The position numbers were made by a program, and so were the translations under genes. Below are positions 45,394-55,336 of a stretch of 64,000 nucleotides of DNA, piece after piece (the first letter of the stretch is position 1; each line of letters begins with the position of its first letter). The stretch is taken from NCBI RefSeq assembly GCF_022810405.1, contig NZ_JALGQE010000008.1, forward strand, positions 62,001-126,000. The letters are read 5' to 3'. Source of the stretch: Rhodococcus sp. ARC_M5 (GTDB lineage Bacteria; Actinomycetota; Actinomycetes; Mycobacteriales; Mycobacteriaceae). The notes under the pieces were generated by a model that saw nothing but the letters and a program-made list of their open reading frames with translations, ran no database searches and was not told the origin of the DNA.

Positions 45394-46269
45394 ATGTCTG
45401 TGACCGCCGAGAGCAAGCCCCGTCAGCCACTCGTACCCGGCGTCGTATCGCCCGTGCTCGCAGTGCCGACGTCGATCGAGCGCCCCGAGTACGCATGGAA
45501 GTCGACCGTCGCCGAAGGCAGCGAACCGTGGGTGCAGACCCCCGAGGTCATCGAGAAGATGCGGGTGGCGTCGAAGATTGCGGCCGGAGCATTGCAGGAA
45601 GCGGGCCGGGCAGTGGCACCGGGAGTGACCACCGACGAGCTCGACCGCATCGCCCACGAGTACATGATCGATCACGGCGCGTACCCGTCCACGTTGGGCT
45701 ACAGAGGGTTTCCGAAGTCCTGCTGCACCTCCCTGAACGAGGTCATCTGCCACGGAATCCCGGATTCCACGGTGATTCAGGACGGCGACATCGTCAACAT
45801 CGACGTCACCGCGTATATCGACGGTGTCCACGGTGACACCAACGCAACCTTCTTGGCCGGCAACGTCTCCGAGGAAGCCCGCCTGCTGGTCGAACGCACG
45901 CACGAGGCCACCATGCGTGCCATCAAGGCGGTCAAGCCGGGGCGCGCGCTCAACGTGATCGGCCGCGTCATCGAGTCGTATGCGCACCGGTTCGGCTACG
46001 GCGTGGTGGAGGATTTCACCGGCCACGGCATCGGTACGACCTTTCACAACGGTCTGGTCGTTCTGCACTACGACCAGCCGTCGGTGGACACCGTCATCGA
46101 GCCGGGAATGACGTTCACGATCGAACCGATGATCAACCTGGGCACGATCAACGCCGAGATGTGGGACGACGGCTGGACGGTGGTCACGCACGATCGAAAG
46201 TGGACTGCGCAGTTCGAGCACACCCTCGTGGTGACCGAGACAGGTAGCGAGATCCTGACACTGCCGTGA
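45394..46269 (+). CDS. map: Methionine aminopeptidase (type Ic)
   Basis: A 291-residue enzyme. It removes the initiator methionine from new proteins. The metal ligands are all visible: Asp in VNIDVTAY, Asp in HGDTNATF, His in [11 protein letters not shown], Glu in [10 protein letters not shown] and Glu in AQFEHTLVV. The N-terminal ~40-residue extension with the RPEYAWK Pro-rich stretch is typical of the type Ic form that docks on the ribosome. Overlaps cobQ by 4 bases. Confidence 0.96.
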   Translation: MSVTAESKPRQPLVPGVVSPVLAVPTSIERPEYAWKSTVAEGSEPWVQTPEVIEKMRVASKIAAGALQEAGRAVAPGVTTDELDRIAHEYMIDHGAYPSTLGYRGFPKSCCTSLNEVICHGIPDSTVIQDGDIVNIDVTAYIDGVHGDTNATFLAGNVSEEARLLVERTHEATMRAIKAVKPGRALNVIGRVIESYAHRFGYGVVEDFTGHGIGTTFHNGLVVLHYDQPSVDTVIEPGMTFTIEPMINLGTINAEMWDDGWTVVTHDRKWTAQFEHTLVVTETGSEILTLP

Positions 46270-47795
46270 AAGGCGCTCTGCTGGTCGCCGGGACCACCTC
46301 GGACGCAGGAAAGAGTGTGTTGGTTGCCGGTTTGTGCCGGATGTTGGTGCGGCGGGGCGTGCGGGTGGCTCCGTTCAAGGCGCAGAACATGTCCAACAAT
46401 TCTGTGGTCACGCTCGACGGCGGCGAGATCGGTCGAGCCCAGGCGATGCAGGCGGCGGCCTGTGGCCTCGAGCCGAGTGTGCGGTTCAACCCGGTGTTGT
46501 TGAAGCCGGGAAGTGATCGGACCTCGCAGTTGGTGGTGCGCGGGCGGGCTGTGGCGCAGGTGAGTGCGAGCAACTACATCGAGCATCGACAGTCGTTGCG
46601 CGCCGTGGTGGCAGACGAATTGGCCTCTCTACGTGCGGAATACGACGTGGTGATCTGCGAGGGGGCGGGCTCGCCCGCCGAGATCAATCTTCGCGCGACC
46701 GACCTGGCCAACATGGGGTTGGCGACGGCGGCAGCGCTTCCGGTGATCGTGGTGGGGGACATCGATCGCGGGGGAGTGCTGGCTCATCTGTTCGGCACCG
46801 TGGCCGTGCTGTCTCCGGAGGATCAGGCGCTCGTTGCCGGGTTCGTGATCAACAAGTTCCGCGGTGATCCTGCATTGCTGGCACCCGGTCTCGATCAGTT
46901 GCGCGCGTTGACGGGACGTCCGACATACGGTGTCGTTCCGTTCGCCGACGGATTGTGGATGGACGCCGAGGATTCACTCGGAACAGTTGCCGATGCTCCG
47001 GTGGGAAGGCCGCGTCCTCCCGTCGGATCCCAGTGGTTACGGGTGGCGGCGGTGCGGTTGCCGAGAATCTCCAATACCACCGATGTAGAGGCGCTGGCGT
47101 GTGAGCCCGGGGTGTCGGTGCACTGGGTCACCGAGCCGTCCCGGCTCGAGGACGTGGATTTGGTGGTGGTTCCGGGCAGCAAGTCCACGGTGTCGGATCT
47201 GGACTGGTTGCGGCGCACCGGTCTTGCTCGTGCCATTTCCGAGCGCGCGGCGGCGGGTCGGCCGGTTCTGAGTATCTGCGGCGGCTACCAGATGCTCGGC
47301 CGAACCATCTCGGACGCGGTGGAGTCGGGTGTCGGTGTGGTCGAGGGACTCGGTCTGTTCGATCTCGATATCGAGTTCGCAGCCGACAAGGTACTCGCGC
47401 AGGTGTCGGGTCGGGCAGAGCTGTTCGATGCATATTCGGTGTCCGGGTACGAGATTCATCATGGTCGGGTTGTTCGTAGCGGGGACGATGCATTGCTGAC
47501 TGCGTCTTCGGGCGTTCGCGAGGGCAGTGTGCGCGGCAGTGTCGTGGGAACGCACTGGCACGGCCTGCTCGAATCCGACGACTTCCGGCGTTCGTTTCTC
47601 ACCTGGGTGGCGGAGAAATCGGGTCGCGCAGGGTTCGAGGTGGCACCCGATACGTCGGTCGCGGCGTTGCGGGAGCAGCAGTTGAATCTGCTGGCGGATC
47701 TGGTGGAGCGCAACGTCGACGTCGACGCCGTGCTCGATCTCATCGAGCACGGCGTCGATTCTGTGACAAAAAAGATTGTCACGCAGATGCTTTGA
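46266..47795 (+). CDS. cobQ: Cobyric acid synthase
   Basis: A 509-residue glutamine amidotransferase. The N-terminal ATPase part holds [20 protein letters not shown] and [14 protein letters not shown]; the C-terminal class I amidotransferase domain has the nucleophile Cys in [12 protein letters not shown] and the His in [11 protein letters not shown]. Amidates adenosylcobyrinate diamide to cobyrate. GTG start coupled to map (GTGA). Overlaps the convergent permease gene by 17 bases. A second cob cluster lies 9 kb downstream. Confidence 0.95.
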   Translation: MKGALLVAGTTSDAGKSVLVAGLCRMLVRRGVRVAPFKAQNMSNNSVVTLDGGEIGRAQAMQAAACGLEPSVRFNPVLLKPGSDRTSQLVVRGRAVAQVSASNYIEHRQSLRAVVADELASLRAEYDVVICEGAGSPAEINLRATDLANMGLATAAALPVIVVGDIDRGGVLAHLFGTVAVLSPEDQALVAGFVINKFRGDPALLAPGLDQLRALTGRPTYGVVPFADGLWMDAEDSLGTVADAPVGRPRPPVGSQWLRVAAVRLPRISNTTDVEALACEPGVSVHWVTEPSRLEDVDLVVVPGSKSTVSDLDWLRRTGLARAISERAAAGRPVLSICGGYQMLGRTISDAVESGVGVVEGLGLFDLDIEFAADKVLAQVSGRAELFDAYSVSGYEIHHGRVVRSGDDALLTASSGVREGSVRGSVVGTHWHGLLESDDFRRSFLTWVAEKSGRAGFEVAPDTSVAALREQQLNLLADLVERNVDVDAVLDLIEHGVDSVTKKIVTQML

Positions 47796-48474
47796 GTAGG
47801 CCGACCCAGCTGGCGGCCGCCAACACGCCGGTGATGACCAAGGGGATGACCACGAGCAGAAGTATGCGCGGAGTGTCGGTGAAGAAGCTGCCGATATCGG
47901 GCCACCACCGTTGCCAGGTCACGAGAATCGATCCGCCGCCGAAGAATACGAGCGTACCGAGTCCGAGGGTGAACAATCCATTGACGCGGTACCGCCGATA
48001 GACGACGCCGATGAATGCGCCGATGCCGCCGATCACCAGCAGTCCCGTCACGAGTGCCGCCCACTGGAGCACAGGGTTGTCCGTGGCAGAGCGGGCAATG
48101 CCGAACATTCGGATCTTCTTACCGAAACCACCCGTGACGGACTCGATGAGCGACAGCACGTAGACGATCGTGCCGATCGCGACGGATTGTGCGATACCCA
48201 CCAACGCGGTCGCCGTGAGGAATTCGCGCCGGGTGATGCTCAAGCCGAGCGCGTACGGAAAGACCTGGGTGATGGCAGAGAGGTAGAAAGCGAGGGCGAA
48301 GCCATACACCGCGAAGACTCCGCCGGTGAAATTGGATTCCGATTCGGTGTCCGGGACCACGGAGAACAGGCCGTACGTGACGACGAAAACTATGGCGAGA
48401 ATGCCGAGTGGCCACGCGAATGTGGTTGCCCAGGAGGTGTTGTGGATTCGAGCGACGTCCAGTATTCGTTTCAT
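47779..48474 (-). CDS. ABC transporter permease
   Basis: A 231-residue protein with about six hydrophobic helices ([38 protein letters not shown]). No sequence motif shows the substrate. It is coupled to the ATPase gene (ATGA) and lies under the GntR regulator, the arrangement of YtrA-type antibiotic- or envelope-stress ABC operons. Confidence 0.82.
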   Translation of the reverse strand: MKRILDVARIHNTSWATTFAWPLGILAIVFVVTYGLFSVVPDTESESNFTGGVFAVYGFALAFYLSAITQVFPYALGLSITRREFLTATALVGIAQSVAIGTIVYVLSLIESVTGGFGKKIRMFGIARSATDNPVLQWAALVTGLLVIGGIGAFIGVVYRRYRVNGLFTLGLGTLVFFGGGSILVTWQRWWPDIGSFFTDTPRILLLVVIPLVITGVLAAASWVGLLKASA

Positions 48475-49394
48475 GACACTGCCTCCTCGGTTTCGGCGGT
48501 GGTGCGTTCGATGATCAACTGCTGCAGCGGAACCGGTTCGATGCTGAGCCCTGCTGCGGCACCGTCCGATTTCTGACTTTCGATGAGTCGGCCGTCGATC
48601 GTCGCCCGCGCGCTCGCGCCGAGTGCGGTTCGGCGCAGGGTTCGGTGTCCCGAGGCGAACGAGTCGACCGCTCGGGCCGGTCCGGTGATCTCGAATACGC
48701 TCTCGCGCAGCGTATCCGAGTCGGCGTCGAGCACGATCTTGCCCTTGTCGATGAGGATCACGTGTTCGATCAGATCGCTGACCTCGTCGATGAGGTGAGT
48801 GGACAGAACTACGGTCCTCGGGTGCTCGGCGTAGTCGGCCAGCAATCTGTCGTAGAACATGTGTCGAGAGACCGCGTCCAGTCCCAAGTAGGGCTCATCG
48901 AAAAAGGTCAGTGGTGCGCGCGATGCGAGTCCGATGACGATTCCGAGAGCCGACGTCATTCCCCGCGAAAGCTTCTTGATCTTGCGGCCGAGGGGCAGGT
49001 CGAAGTCGCGCAGCAATTCGGCGGCGAAGTCGTTTTCCCAGTGCGGAAGGATGTGGGAAGCCTGCGAGATGGCGTTCTTGACCTTCAGGTCGTCGGGGTA
49101 CTTCTGGCTCTCCTTGACGAAGCACATGTGACTCAGTGCGAGCGGGTTCTCCCACGGACGTTGCCCGAATATCGAAACCTCACCCGCGCTCTGTCGCATC
49201 TGTGCGGTCATCATCTGCATGACGGTGGTCTTGCCCGCGCCGTTGCGGCCGAGAAAGCCGTAGATCTTGTTCTGTTCGATCTGGAAACTGACATCGTCGA
49301 CAGCCGTGAACGAGCCGAACTTCTTGGTCAGGTGAGTGGCCGACGCGGCTATGGTGCCGGATTCGCCGATAGAGCCGAGAGTGTGGACGCTCAT
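48471..49394 (-). CDS. ABC transporter ATP-binding protein
   Basis: A 307-residue ATPase: Walker A FLGRNGAGKTTVMQMM, Q-loop region FVKESQKYPD, an unusual signature KLSRGMTSALGIVIG in place of LSGGQ, Walker B PLTFFDEPYLGLD, and VVLSTHLIDEVSDL. The last ~90 residues form an extra C-terminal domain. Partner of the permease; both lie between cobQ and the GntR gene. Confidence 0.88.
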   Translation of the reverse strand: MSVHTLGSIGESGTIAASATHLTKKFGSFTAVDDVSFQIEQNKIYGFLGRNGAGKTTVMQMMTAQMRQSAGEVSIFGQRPWENPLALSHMCFVKESQKYPDDLKVKNAISQASHILPHWENDFAAELLRDFDLPLGRKIKKLSRGMTSALGIVIGLASRAPLTFFDEPYLGLDAVSRHMFYDRLLADYAEHPRTVVLSTHLIDEVSDLIEHVILIDKGKIVLDADSDTLRESVFEITGPARAVDSFASGHRTLRRTALGASARATIDGRLIESQKSDGAAAGLSIEPVPLQQLIIERTTAETEEAVS

Positions 49395-49759
49395 CGTGCT
49401 TCCTCCCAGTTGTCGAGCAAGGTCTTGAGTTCGTCGACGGTCATGCCGAGCTTGCGAGCCTCGGTGACGAGTGGATCGATGTACTGGCGAGCGAAGAGGT
49501 CGCGGCGACGGAAGCGAAGAGCGTCCCGAGCGCCTGTGGTGACGAACATTCCGATTCCTCGTTTCTTGTAGACGACGCCGTCGGCGACGAGCTTGGCGAG
49601 TCCCTTGCCCGCAGTGGCCGGATTGATTCGATGAAATGCGGCCAGTTCGTTGGTCGAGGGAACCTGTTCTTCTTCTGCGAGAGAGCCGTCGATGATGGAG
49701 TTCTCGACCATCTCGGCGATCTGCAGGAAGATCGGCCTGCCCTCGTCCATCAGAACCAC
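49391..49759 (-). CDS. GntR-family regulator (YtrA subfamily)
   Basis: A 122-residue regulator: winged helix FLQIAEMVENSIIDGSLAEE, QVPSTNELAAFHRINPATAG, then a short dimerisation tail (KLGMTVDELKTLL). YtrA-type proteins are short and control the ABC genes beside them. Overlaps the ATPase gene (ATGA). A palindrome 30-55 bases upstream is its likely operator. Confidence 0.9.
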   Translation of the reverse strand: MVLMDEGRPIFLQIAEMVENSIIDGSLAEEEQVPSTNELAAFHRINPATAGKGLAKLVADGVVYKKRGIGMFVTTGARDALRFRRRDLFARQYIDPLVTEARKLGMTVDELKTLLDNWEEAR

Positions 49760-49788
49760 CGCCGGTGCGTCGAGGCTGGTTGCCTCAC

Positions 49789-49814
49789 TGGTTCATTACT
49801 CATGTAACTAACCA
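49789..49814 (-). promoter_or_regulatory. Probable GntR operator
   Basis: TGGTTCATTAC (49789-49799) and GTAACTAACCA (49804-49814) form an imperfect palindrome, 9 of 11 positions matching, 30 bases before the GntR start. Palindromes of this size and AT-rich middle fit YtrA-type operators; autoregulation of the operon is likely. Confidence 0.6.
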
Positions 49815-49859
49815 TAGAACCGATGTGGGGTCGGCGCAAGAGGCAGTACCGTCGTCCCC

Positions 49860-50426
49860 ATGGAGTTCACGCATGTGAGTGCTGCGGGTGGGCAATGTTC
49901 GGTACGGGTCGCAGGCCCGGACAGCAGGCACGCCGTTCTCTTGCTGCCCGATGCAGGCGATCCGGTGGATGTGTACGACGCCGTCAGTGAACGGCTGCAC
50001 AATTCGGATCTGAAAACCGTTGCGCTGGAGAGCATCGACGGTGTCAGCGACGACGCGATCCTGACGGTTCTCGACGAGCTGAAGCTGTCGTGGGTGCATC
50101 TCGTCGGCAGCGGCGCGGGTGCCGAGTCGGCCTGGACGCTGGCTGCCAAGACTTTCGGTCGCTTCGCGAGTCTGATCGTGGTGAACCGTTGCCACCCCGC
50201 GATCGCCGACGAGCAGGGCACCGTGCGCGCCGCGGACTGCCCGCCGGTCGAGTTGCCGACGACACTGGTCGTGGGGTCCTCGTTGCGGCGCGCATCCGCC
50301 GACGCGAGCGGTCGGTTCGTCTACTCGGACTTCCGGGTGGTCCAACTCGACGGCAGCGCGAATGTCGTCGCCGCCGAGCCGGCCGCGCTGGCTACCGAGA
50401 TCGTGCTCCGCACCAGCCCCTGGTAA
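49860..50426 (+). CDS. Alpha/beta-hydrolase-like protein
   Basis: A 188-residue protein shorter than usual for the fold. The core strand HAVLLLPDAGDP and the probable nucleophile elbow VHLVGSGAGAESA (Ser flanked by glycines) are visible; the C-terminal strand TTLVVGSSLRR and a late Asp/His region are less clear. Substrate unknown. Divergent from the GntR operon and convergent with mtr (6 bases). Confidence 0.65.
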   Translation: MEFTHVSAAGGQCSVRVAGPDSRHAVLLLPDAGDPVDVYDAVSERLHNSDLKTVALESIDGVSDDAILTVLDELKLSWVHLVGSGAGAESAWTLAAKTFGRFASLIVVNRCHPAIADEQGTVRAADCPPVELPTTLVVGSSLRRASADASGRFVYSDFRVVQLDGSANVVAAEPAALATEIVLRTSPW

Positions 50427-50432
50427 TCGGAA

Positions 50433-51818
50433 CTACAGGTCGAGCCCCAGCAGAGCGTTCTCGACGACCTCGGGCAGGCCGGGGTGAATCCAGTACTGGC
50501 CACGTGCCATGTCCTGGGCGGACAGCCCGAAGCTCATTGCCTGGATGAGGGGCTGAATCAGGGTCGGGGCCTGCGCGCCGATGATGTGTGCGCCGAGGAT
50601 CTTTCCGGTGCCCTTCTCGGCGATGATCTTGCACAGACCTTCGCTGTCCTCCATGGCCCAGCCGTAGGCGACATCGCCGTAGTTCTGGACCTTGACGGTG
50701 ATATCCAGCCCCGCGTCGCGGGCTTGTTCCTCGGTCATGCCGACCTCGGCGATCTGCGGATCGGTGAAGACGGCCGCGGGAACGAATCGATGATCGTTCT
50801 TGCGCAGAGCCGAGGTGTCACCGTGCCACGCGTCCTGCAGCAGGTTGTGCTGGACGACCCGTGCTTCCTGGTTGGCCACATGCTTGAGCTGGTAGGGCGA
50901 CGAGACGTCACCGAGCGCGAACACTCCCTCGGCCGTGGTGCGCCCGAATTCGTCGACCACGATGCGGCCTTCGTCGTCGAGCTCGATGCCTGCGGTGCCG
51001 AGATCCAGACGGTCACCGTTCGGTTCCCGGCCCACGGCGACGAGGAACGCGTCGCCTAGAACCCTGGTGCCGTCGGCCAGTTCGACGCCGTGCAATGAGC
51101 CCTCCGATGCGGCGCGGGTATCACCGGAGTCGAGATGGACGTCCCACTTGGCGCGGGCGAGCAACGTGAATCGCTTCGAGATGTCGGCGTCGAGCGCACG
51201 CAGCAGCGCGTCCTTGCGGGCGATGATGGACACCTTCGAGCCGAGGGCCGAGAACACGTGCGCGAATTCTGCTGCGATGTAACCGGATCCGAGAATCACC
51301 AGGTGCTCGGGCAGCTCCGGCAGGCGCATCACGTCGCTGTTGGTGTGGTAGGTGACACCCGAGTCGGCTATGGATTCCGGCACTGTTGGACGTGATCCGG
51401 CAGCGATCACGATCTGGTCGGCGGTGATGACGGTACCAGTGCCGGTATCGATGGTGCGCGGGCCGACGAACGTTGCGTGGCCTTCGAAGAGGGTGACGTT
51501 GGGGCTGCCCTCGGCGCGGTAGCGCTTGCCGCCCTCGGAGATGGGGTCGATCCGTCCGAACACGCGGTCGACGATGTCCGGCCAGCGCACAGCGTCCACG
51601 TGGGCGTCGACGCCGTATTTGGCCGAATCACGCACTGTGCGAGCGACCTCGGCGGCATAGACGAACATCTTGGTGGGGATGCAGCCGACATTGAGGCAGG
51701 TGCCACCGAACGTCGAGTTCTCTTCGATCAGAGCGATCTTCTTGTCGTCGAAGCGCGAATCGGCGATGGAGTTGCCAGATCCGGAGCCGATGATCGCGAC
51801 GTCGAAATGCTCGCTCAT
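50433..51818 (-). CDS. mtr: Mycothione reductase
   Basis: A 461-residue flavoprotein disulfide reductase. FAD-binding [11 protein letters not shown], redox pair Cys41/Cys46 in [14 protein letters not shown]-binding [16 protein letters not shown], and the C-terminal [15 protein letters not shown] with the active-site His and Glu. Keeps mycothiol reduced, the actinobacterial glutathione substitute. The GSGSGNS in the FAD loop distinguishes it from lipoamide dehydrogenase. Coupled to the upstream hydrolase gene (ATGA). Confidence 0.95.
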   Translation of the reverse strand: MSEHFDVAIIGSGSGNSIADSRFDDKKIALIEENSTFGGTCLNVGCIPTKMFVYAAEVARTVRDSAKYGVDAHVDAVRWPDIVDRVFGRIDPISEGGKRYRAEGSPNVTLFEGHATFVGPRTIDTGTGTVITADQIVIAAGSRPTVPESIADSGVTYHTNSDVMRLPELPEHLVILGSGYIAAEFAHVFSALGSKVSIIARKDALLRALDADISKRFTLLARAKWDVHLDSGDTRAASEGSLHGVELADGTRVLGDAFLVAVGREPNGDRLDLGTAGIELDDEGRIVVDEFGRTTAEGVFALGDVSSPYQLKHVANQEARVVQHNLLQDAWHGDTSALRKNDHRFVPAAVFTDPQIAEVGMTEEQARDAGLDITVKVQNYGDVAYGWAMEDSEGLCKIIAEKGTGKILGAHIIGAQAPTLIQPLIQAMSFGLSAQDMARGQYWIHPGLPEVVENALLGLDL

Positions 51819-52855
51819 GAAATATGCCCGCTTTCGCTGTGGTCCTTGCCCGACGCATGGTCGGTGCTGTCGCCTCGGTGCAACCACTCGAGCCACTCGT
51901 CCATTTCCTCGAAGGCGCGCGCCCGAGGGTCCTCGGTGGACAGAAACACGTCGTGGCGGGCTCCCTCGATGGGCACGATCGTCGTGCGGTCGCCCAGGCA
52001 GCCGGCCCATCGGGCAATCTGGCGAACGTCCAGAACGGCATCCGCGGCGTCGACGGCCGAGCTGTAGCGGCGGGAGAAGTGGGTCACTTTGGAGCGGAGG
52101 ATCAGCGAGGGGATGCCGATGTCGAGGCCCCGATGCAGTTCCGCGTGCCCGTGCCGGACCGCACGGATCCAGCCGAAGGTGATGGGGAAGCCGGCGAGGG
52201 GTTTCCAGTCCAGGTCGTAGTCCCACTCGCCCTGCTCCGATGCCGCGAGGGAAAGCCCGTAGGTGTCCAAGCCGCCCCCGGGAACCGGTGTCTTCGCCCG
52301 AAATCTGCCGATGACGCCGATCGCCGCGGTGCCGACGCTGCGAATGGCCGGCGGACCCTGCAGGTCGAACCAGGGGCTGTTGAGGACGACGCCTGCCAAG
52401 CCCAGCCCTGACGAGCCGCCTTCCCGACGGTTGAGCCGGTTGAGCCACAGCGGCAACACGAGGCCACCGGTGGAGTGCGCCATCAGCAGTACCGGGGCGT
52501 CCGCGCGCTCGGCGCGCACCAGGCTCAGCGCCTCGTTCAGCTCGGCGTCGTACATCGCCAGATCGGTCACGAAATGTGCGGTCTGCCCCTCGCGGCGTGA
52601 TCGTCCACATTTGCGCAGGTCGAGCGCGTAGAACGCGTATCCCTTGGCGGCGAAATGCTCGGCGATGTGTCGCTGGAAGAAATAGTCGGTGAATCCGTGG
52701 ACGTAGATCACAGCTCGGTCGAAGTTGGCGACACCCGGCGGTTGGTACCGCACCAGAGTGGCCTCGACCTGGCCCTCGCCGTCCGGATCGTCACCGAGTG
52801 GAATGGTCGTCTGTTCGTAGCCGTCGCCGAGGACATCGGGAACCCAGGTAGTCAC
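51815..52855 (-). CDS. Alpha/beta hydrolase (serine aminopeptidase S33/monoacylglycerol lipase-like)
   Basis: A 346-residue hydrolase. Oxyanion region [13 protein letters not shown], nucleophile in [11 protein letters not shown] (H-S-T-G-G), acid around [10 protein letters not shown], and a C-terminal His in [13 protein letters not shown]. Likely acts on acyl glycerols or peptides. Upstream partner of mtr; the two genes overlap by 4 bases. Confidence 0.85.
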   Translation of the reverse strand: MTTWVPDVLGDGYEQTTIPLGDDPDGEGQVEATLVRYQPPGVANFDRAVIYVHGFTDYFFQRHIAEHFAAKGYAFYALDLRKCGRSRREGQTAHFVTDLAMYDAELNEALSLVRAERADAPVLLMAHSTGGLVLPLWLNRLNRREGGSSGLGLAGVVLNSPWFDLQGPPAIRSVGTAAIGVIGRFRAKTPVPGGGLDTYGLSLAASEQGEWDYDLDWKPLAGFPITFGWIRAVRHGHAELHRGLDIGIPSLILRSKVTHFSRRYSSAVDAADAVLDVRQIARWAGCLGDRTTIVPIEGARHDVFLSTEDPRARAFEEMDEWLEWLHRGDSTDHASGKDHSESGHIS

Positions 52856-53046
52856 AGATCACAACTGTAGTGGGCGCCGCCGACAGCGTCCGAGGAGCAC
52901 AATCGTGAGCAGGTTGACGTGGTGTCCGATGGGGTAGGCCCAGCTAGTAACCTGACCGCATCGGGTGAGTAGCCCTCTACAGAAGAGTTCTCGGACCGAT
53001 ACCGCCACCGGCCGAGACCTTTACAGACAAGGAAGTCGATTCTCCA

Positions 53047-54567
53047 GTGTCCACAGAAGAGCAGGGTAAGCGGATCAAGACCGACGTCGTTCTGGTCGGT
53101 GCCGGAATTATGAGCGCCACCCTCGGTGCGCTGCTCCGTCAGCTCGAGCCGAACTGGTCGATCGACGTCTACGAACGTCTCGACGCCGCAGCGGCCGAGA
53201 GCAGCGACGCGTGGAACAACGCCGGCACCGGCCACTCGGCGCTCTGCGAGCTCAACTACACGCCGCAGAACAAGGACGGCAGCGTCGATATCGCCAAGGC
53301 GCTCAACGTCAACGAGCAGTTCCAGGTCTCGCGGCAGTTCTGGGCCCACGGCATCGAGACCGGCGTCCTCTCCGACGCCAAGAACTTCATCAATCCGATT
53401 CCACACGTGAGCTTTGTGCACGGGGACGAGAACGTGAAGTACCTGCGGGCGCGCTACGAGGCGCTCGTGGGGAACCCGTTGTTCGCGGGCATGGAGTACA
53501 TCGACTCCCAGGACGAGTTCTCGGCGCGGCTGCCCTTGATGGCGAAGGGCCGAGACTTCTCCGACCCCGTGGCACTGAACTGGAGCCAGGAAGGCACCGA
53601 CGTCGACTTCGGGGCGCTCACCAAGCAGTTGCTGAACTATCTGTCGTCCGCGGGTGCCACCGTGCACTTCGGGCACGATGTGCGCAACATCACCAAGCAG
53701 TCCGACGGCACCTGGGACGTGAAGGTCGCCAACAATCGCACCGGAGTCAAGAAGACCGTCAACGCCAAGTTCGTGTTCGTCGGCGCAGGCGGCGGCGCAC
53801 TGCACCTGCTGCAGAAGTCCGGGATCGCGGAGATCAAGGGATTCGGCGGCTTCCCGGTCAGCGGCGAGTGGCTGCGGTGCACCGACCCCGCACTGATCGA
53901 GCAGCATTCGGCCAAGGTGTACGGCAAGGCGTCGGTCGGCGCTCCGCCGATGTCGGTGCCGCACCTGGACACTCGCGTGATCAACGGCCAGCAGGGTCTG
54001 CTGTTCGGACCGTACGCCGGCTGGTCGCCCAAGTTCCTCAAGCAGGGCAAGATCACCGACCTGCCCAGCTCGGTCAAGCCAGGCAACCTGATGTCCATGC
54101 TCGGAGTCGGGGTGACCGAACTCGGACTCGTCAAGTACCTGGTCAGTGAGCTGGCTCAGTCACAGGCAGATCGTGTCGAGACGCTGCGCGAGTTCGCGCC
54201 CTCGGTGCTCGGCGAGAACTGGGAGCTGGTCACCGCGGGTCAGCGCGTCCAGGTGATCCGCAAGAAGGGGCGCGGCGGCGTGCTCGAGTTCGGAACGGCC
54301 GTGGTCAACGCTGCTGACGGCTCGATCGCGGGACTGCTCGGTGCTTCTCCCGGCGCATCCACCGCGGTCCCCGCCATGCTGGACGTACTGCAGCGGTGCT
54401 TCGGCGACAAGTACGACGCCTGGCAGCCCAAGCTCAAGGAAATGGTCCCGTCGCTCGGGGTCAAGCTGGCCCAGAACAGCTCGTTGTTCGACGAGGTCTG
54501 GGCCTGGACCTCGAAGACACTGGAGTTGGAAAACTCGCGTGAGCTCGCACAGCCCACGGGTGTGTGA
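53047..54567 (+). CDS. mqo: Malate:quinone oxidoreductase
   Basis: A 506-residue membrane-associated flavoprotein: [23 protein letters not shown] motif, [17 protein letters not shown], and [14 protein letters not shown]. Oxidises malate to oxaloacetate, feeding electrons to the quinone pool. GTG start with AGGAAG upstream. Followed by a GNAT gene as Rv2852c-Rv2851c. The 190 bases upstream contain the divergent promoters; no clear hexamers assigned. Confidence 0.95.
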   Translation: MSTEEQGKRIKTDVVLVGAGIMSATLGALLRQLEPNWSIDVYERLDAAAAESSDAWNNAGTGHSALCELNYTPQNKDGSVDIAKALNVNEQFQVSRQFWAHGIETGVLSDAKNFINPIPHVSFVHGDENVKYLRARYEALVGNPLFAGMEYIDSQDEFSARLPLMAKGRDFSDPVALNWSQEGTDVDFGALTKQLLNYLSSAGATVHFGHDVRNITKQSDGTWDVKVANNRTGVKKTVNAKFVFVGAGGGALHLLQKSGIAEIKGFGGFPVSGEWLRCTDPALIEQHSAKVYGKASVGAPPMSVPHLDTRVINGQQGLLFGPYAGWSPKFLKQGKITDLPSSVKPGNLMSMLGVGVTELGLVKYLVSELAQSQADRVETLREFAPSVLGENWELVTAGQRVQVIRKKGRGGVLEFGTAVVNAADGSIAGLLGASPGASTAVPAMLDVLQRCFGDKYDAWQPKLKEMVPSLGVKLAQNSSLFDEVWAWTSKTLELENSRELAQPTGV

Positions 54568-55055
54568 TAGCAAAAGGTATGAATACGCAAGCAGCAGCTC
54601 TCAAACGATCATGGGCACTAGACCTGTCCAACAGCACGTTGTACGACCTGTTGAAGCTGCGTGTCGAGGTGTTCGTGGTCGAGCAGGCGTGTGCGTACCC
54701 GGAGTTGGACGGGCGTGACCTGCTGACCGAGACACGGCACTTCTGGCTCGAGCGAGACGGCGAAGTGGTGTGCACACTCCGCCTGCTCGAAGAGCACGAC
54801 GACGGCGAGAAGGCGTTCCGTATCGGCCGACTGTGTACGCAGCGCTCGGCCAGGGGGCAGGGCCACACCACCCGGATTCTGCGGGCCGCGCTTGCCGAGG
54901 TCGGTTCTGCGCCGTGCCGGATCAACGCTCAGAGTTACCTCGTCGACATGTATGCCAAGCACGGCTTCCTGCCCGACGGCGAGGAAGTTCTCGAGGACGG
55001 CATTCCGCACACGCCGATGCGTCGGGGCGGCGGCACCGCCTGGAGCGAGACCTGA
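54564..55055 (+). CDS. GNAT-family acetyltransferase, ElaA type
   Basis: A 163-residue protein: [40 protein letters not shown] (acetyl-CoA loop) and [20 protein letters not shown]. ElaA-like; the substrate is unknown. The GTG at 54564 overlaps the mqo stop; an ATG at 54579 is an alternative. The unit ends at a strong terminator. Confidence 0.88.
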   Translation: MIAKGMNTQAAALKRSWALDLSNSTLYDLLKLRVEVFVVEQACAYPELDGRDLLTETRHFWLERDGEVVCTLRLLEEHDDGEKAFRIGRLCTQRSARGQGHTTRILRAALAEVGSAPCRINAQSYLVDMYAKHGFLPDGEEVLEDGIPHTPMRRGGGTAWSET

Positions 55056-55109
55056 CCTCCTGCAGTAATCGATTACCAGTGAGGTCATTCCGCAGGCTCC
55101 ACTCCCGGA

Positions 55110-55148
55110 ACGAATGCCACACACGGCCCTACCGTGTGTGGCATTCGT
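55110..55148 (+). terminator. Strong terminator after the mqo-GNAT unit
   Basis: A 17-bp near-perfect stem (55110-55126 with 55132-55148), 5-base loop. It insulates the following riboswitch-controlled cobalamin operon. Confidence 0.85.
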
Positions 55149-55157
55149 TCGTTCGGC

Positions 55158-55280
55158 GGTAGTGTTCCGTTCGAAGTCGGTCGCGGAGAAGTCCTGTGTC
55201 AATCAGGCGCGGTCCCGCCACTGTGTTCAGGAGTTTCTTCGATCAGGAGATTCCCCTGTCAGCCAGATCGCCGCCCGGCT
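55158..55280 (+). ncRNA. Cobalamin (B12) riboswitch
   Basis: The conserved core GCGGTCCCGCCACTGT is at 55209-55224, preceded by a CTGTGTCAATCAGG stem-loop, and the B12-box-like GTCAGCCAGATCGCCGCC is at 55258-55275. Boundaries are approximate. It precedes the chelatase-cobO-cobB operon, so adenosylcobalamin probably represses it; the ribosome-binding site lies ~50 bases after the B12 box, which suits translational control. Confidence 0.85.
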
Positions 55281-55336
55281 TCGCGTATCTCGACCGAACG
55301 TCCGGCGCGGAACTCCGGGCACGAAGGGAATTGGCT

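Noticed and set aside
44383-46221. 612-residue minus-strand protein covering the regulator and map
   Set aside because: Only the first 873 bases match the GAF-LuxR regulator, whose start has a strong ribosome-binding site; the rest is antisense to map.
50433-52610. Possible 725-residue fusion of mycothione reductase and a hydrolase-like sequence
   Set aside because: The reductase starts at 51818 with the family N-terminus; the extra N-terminal part is a shifted-frame reading of the hydrolase gene (51815-52855).
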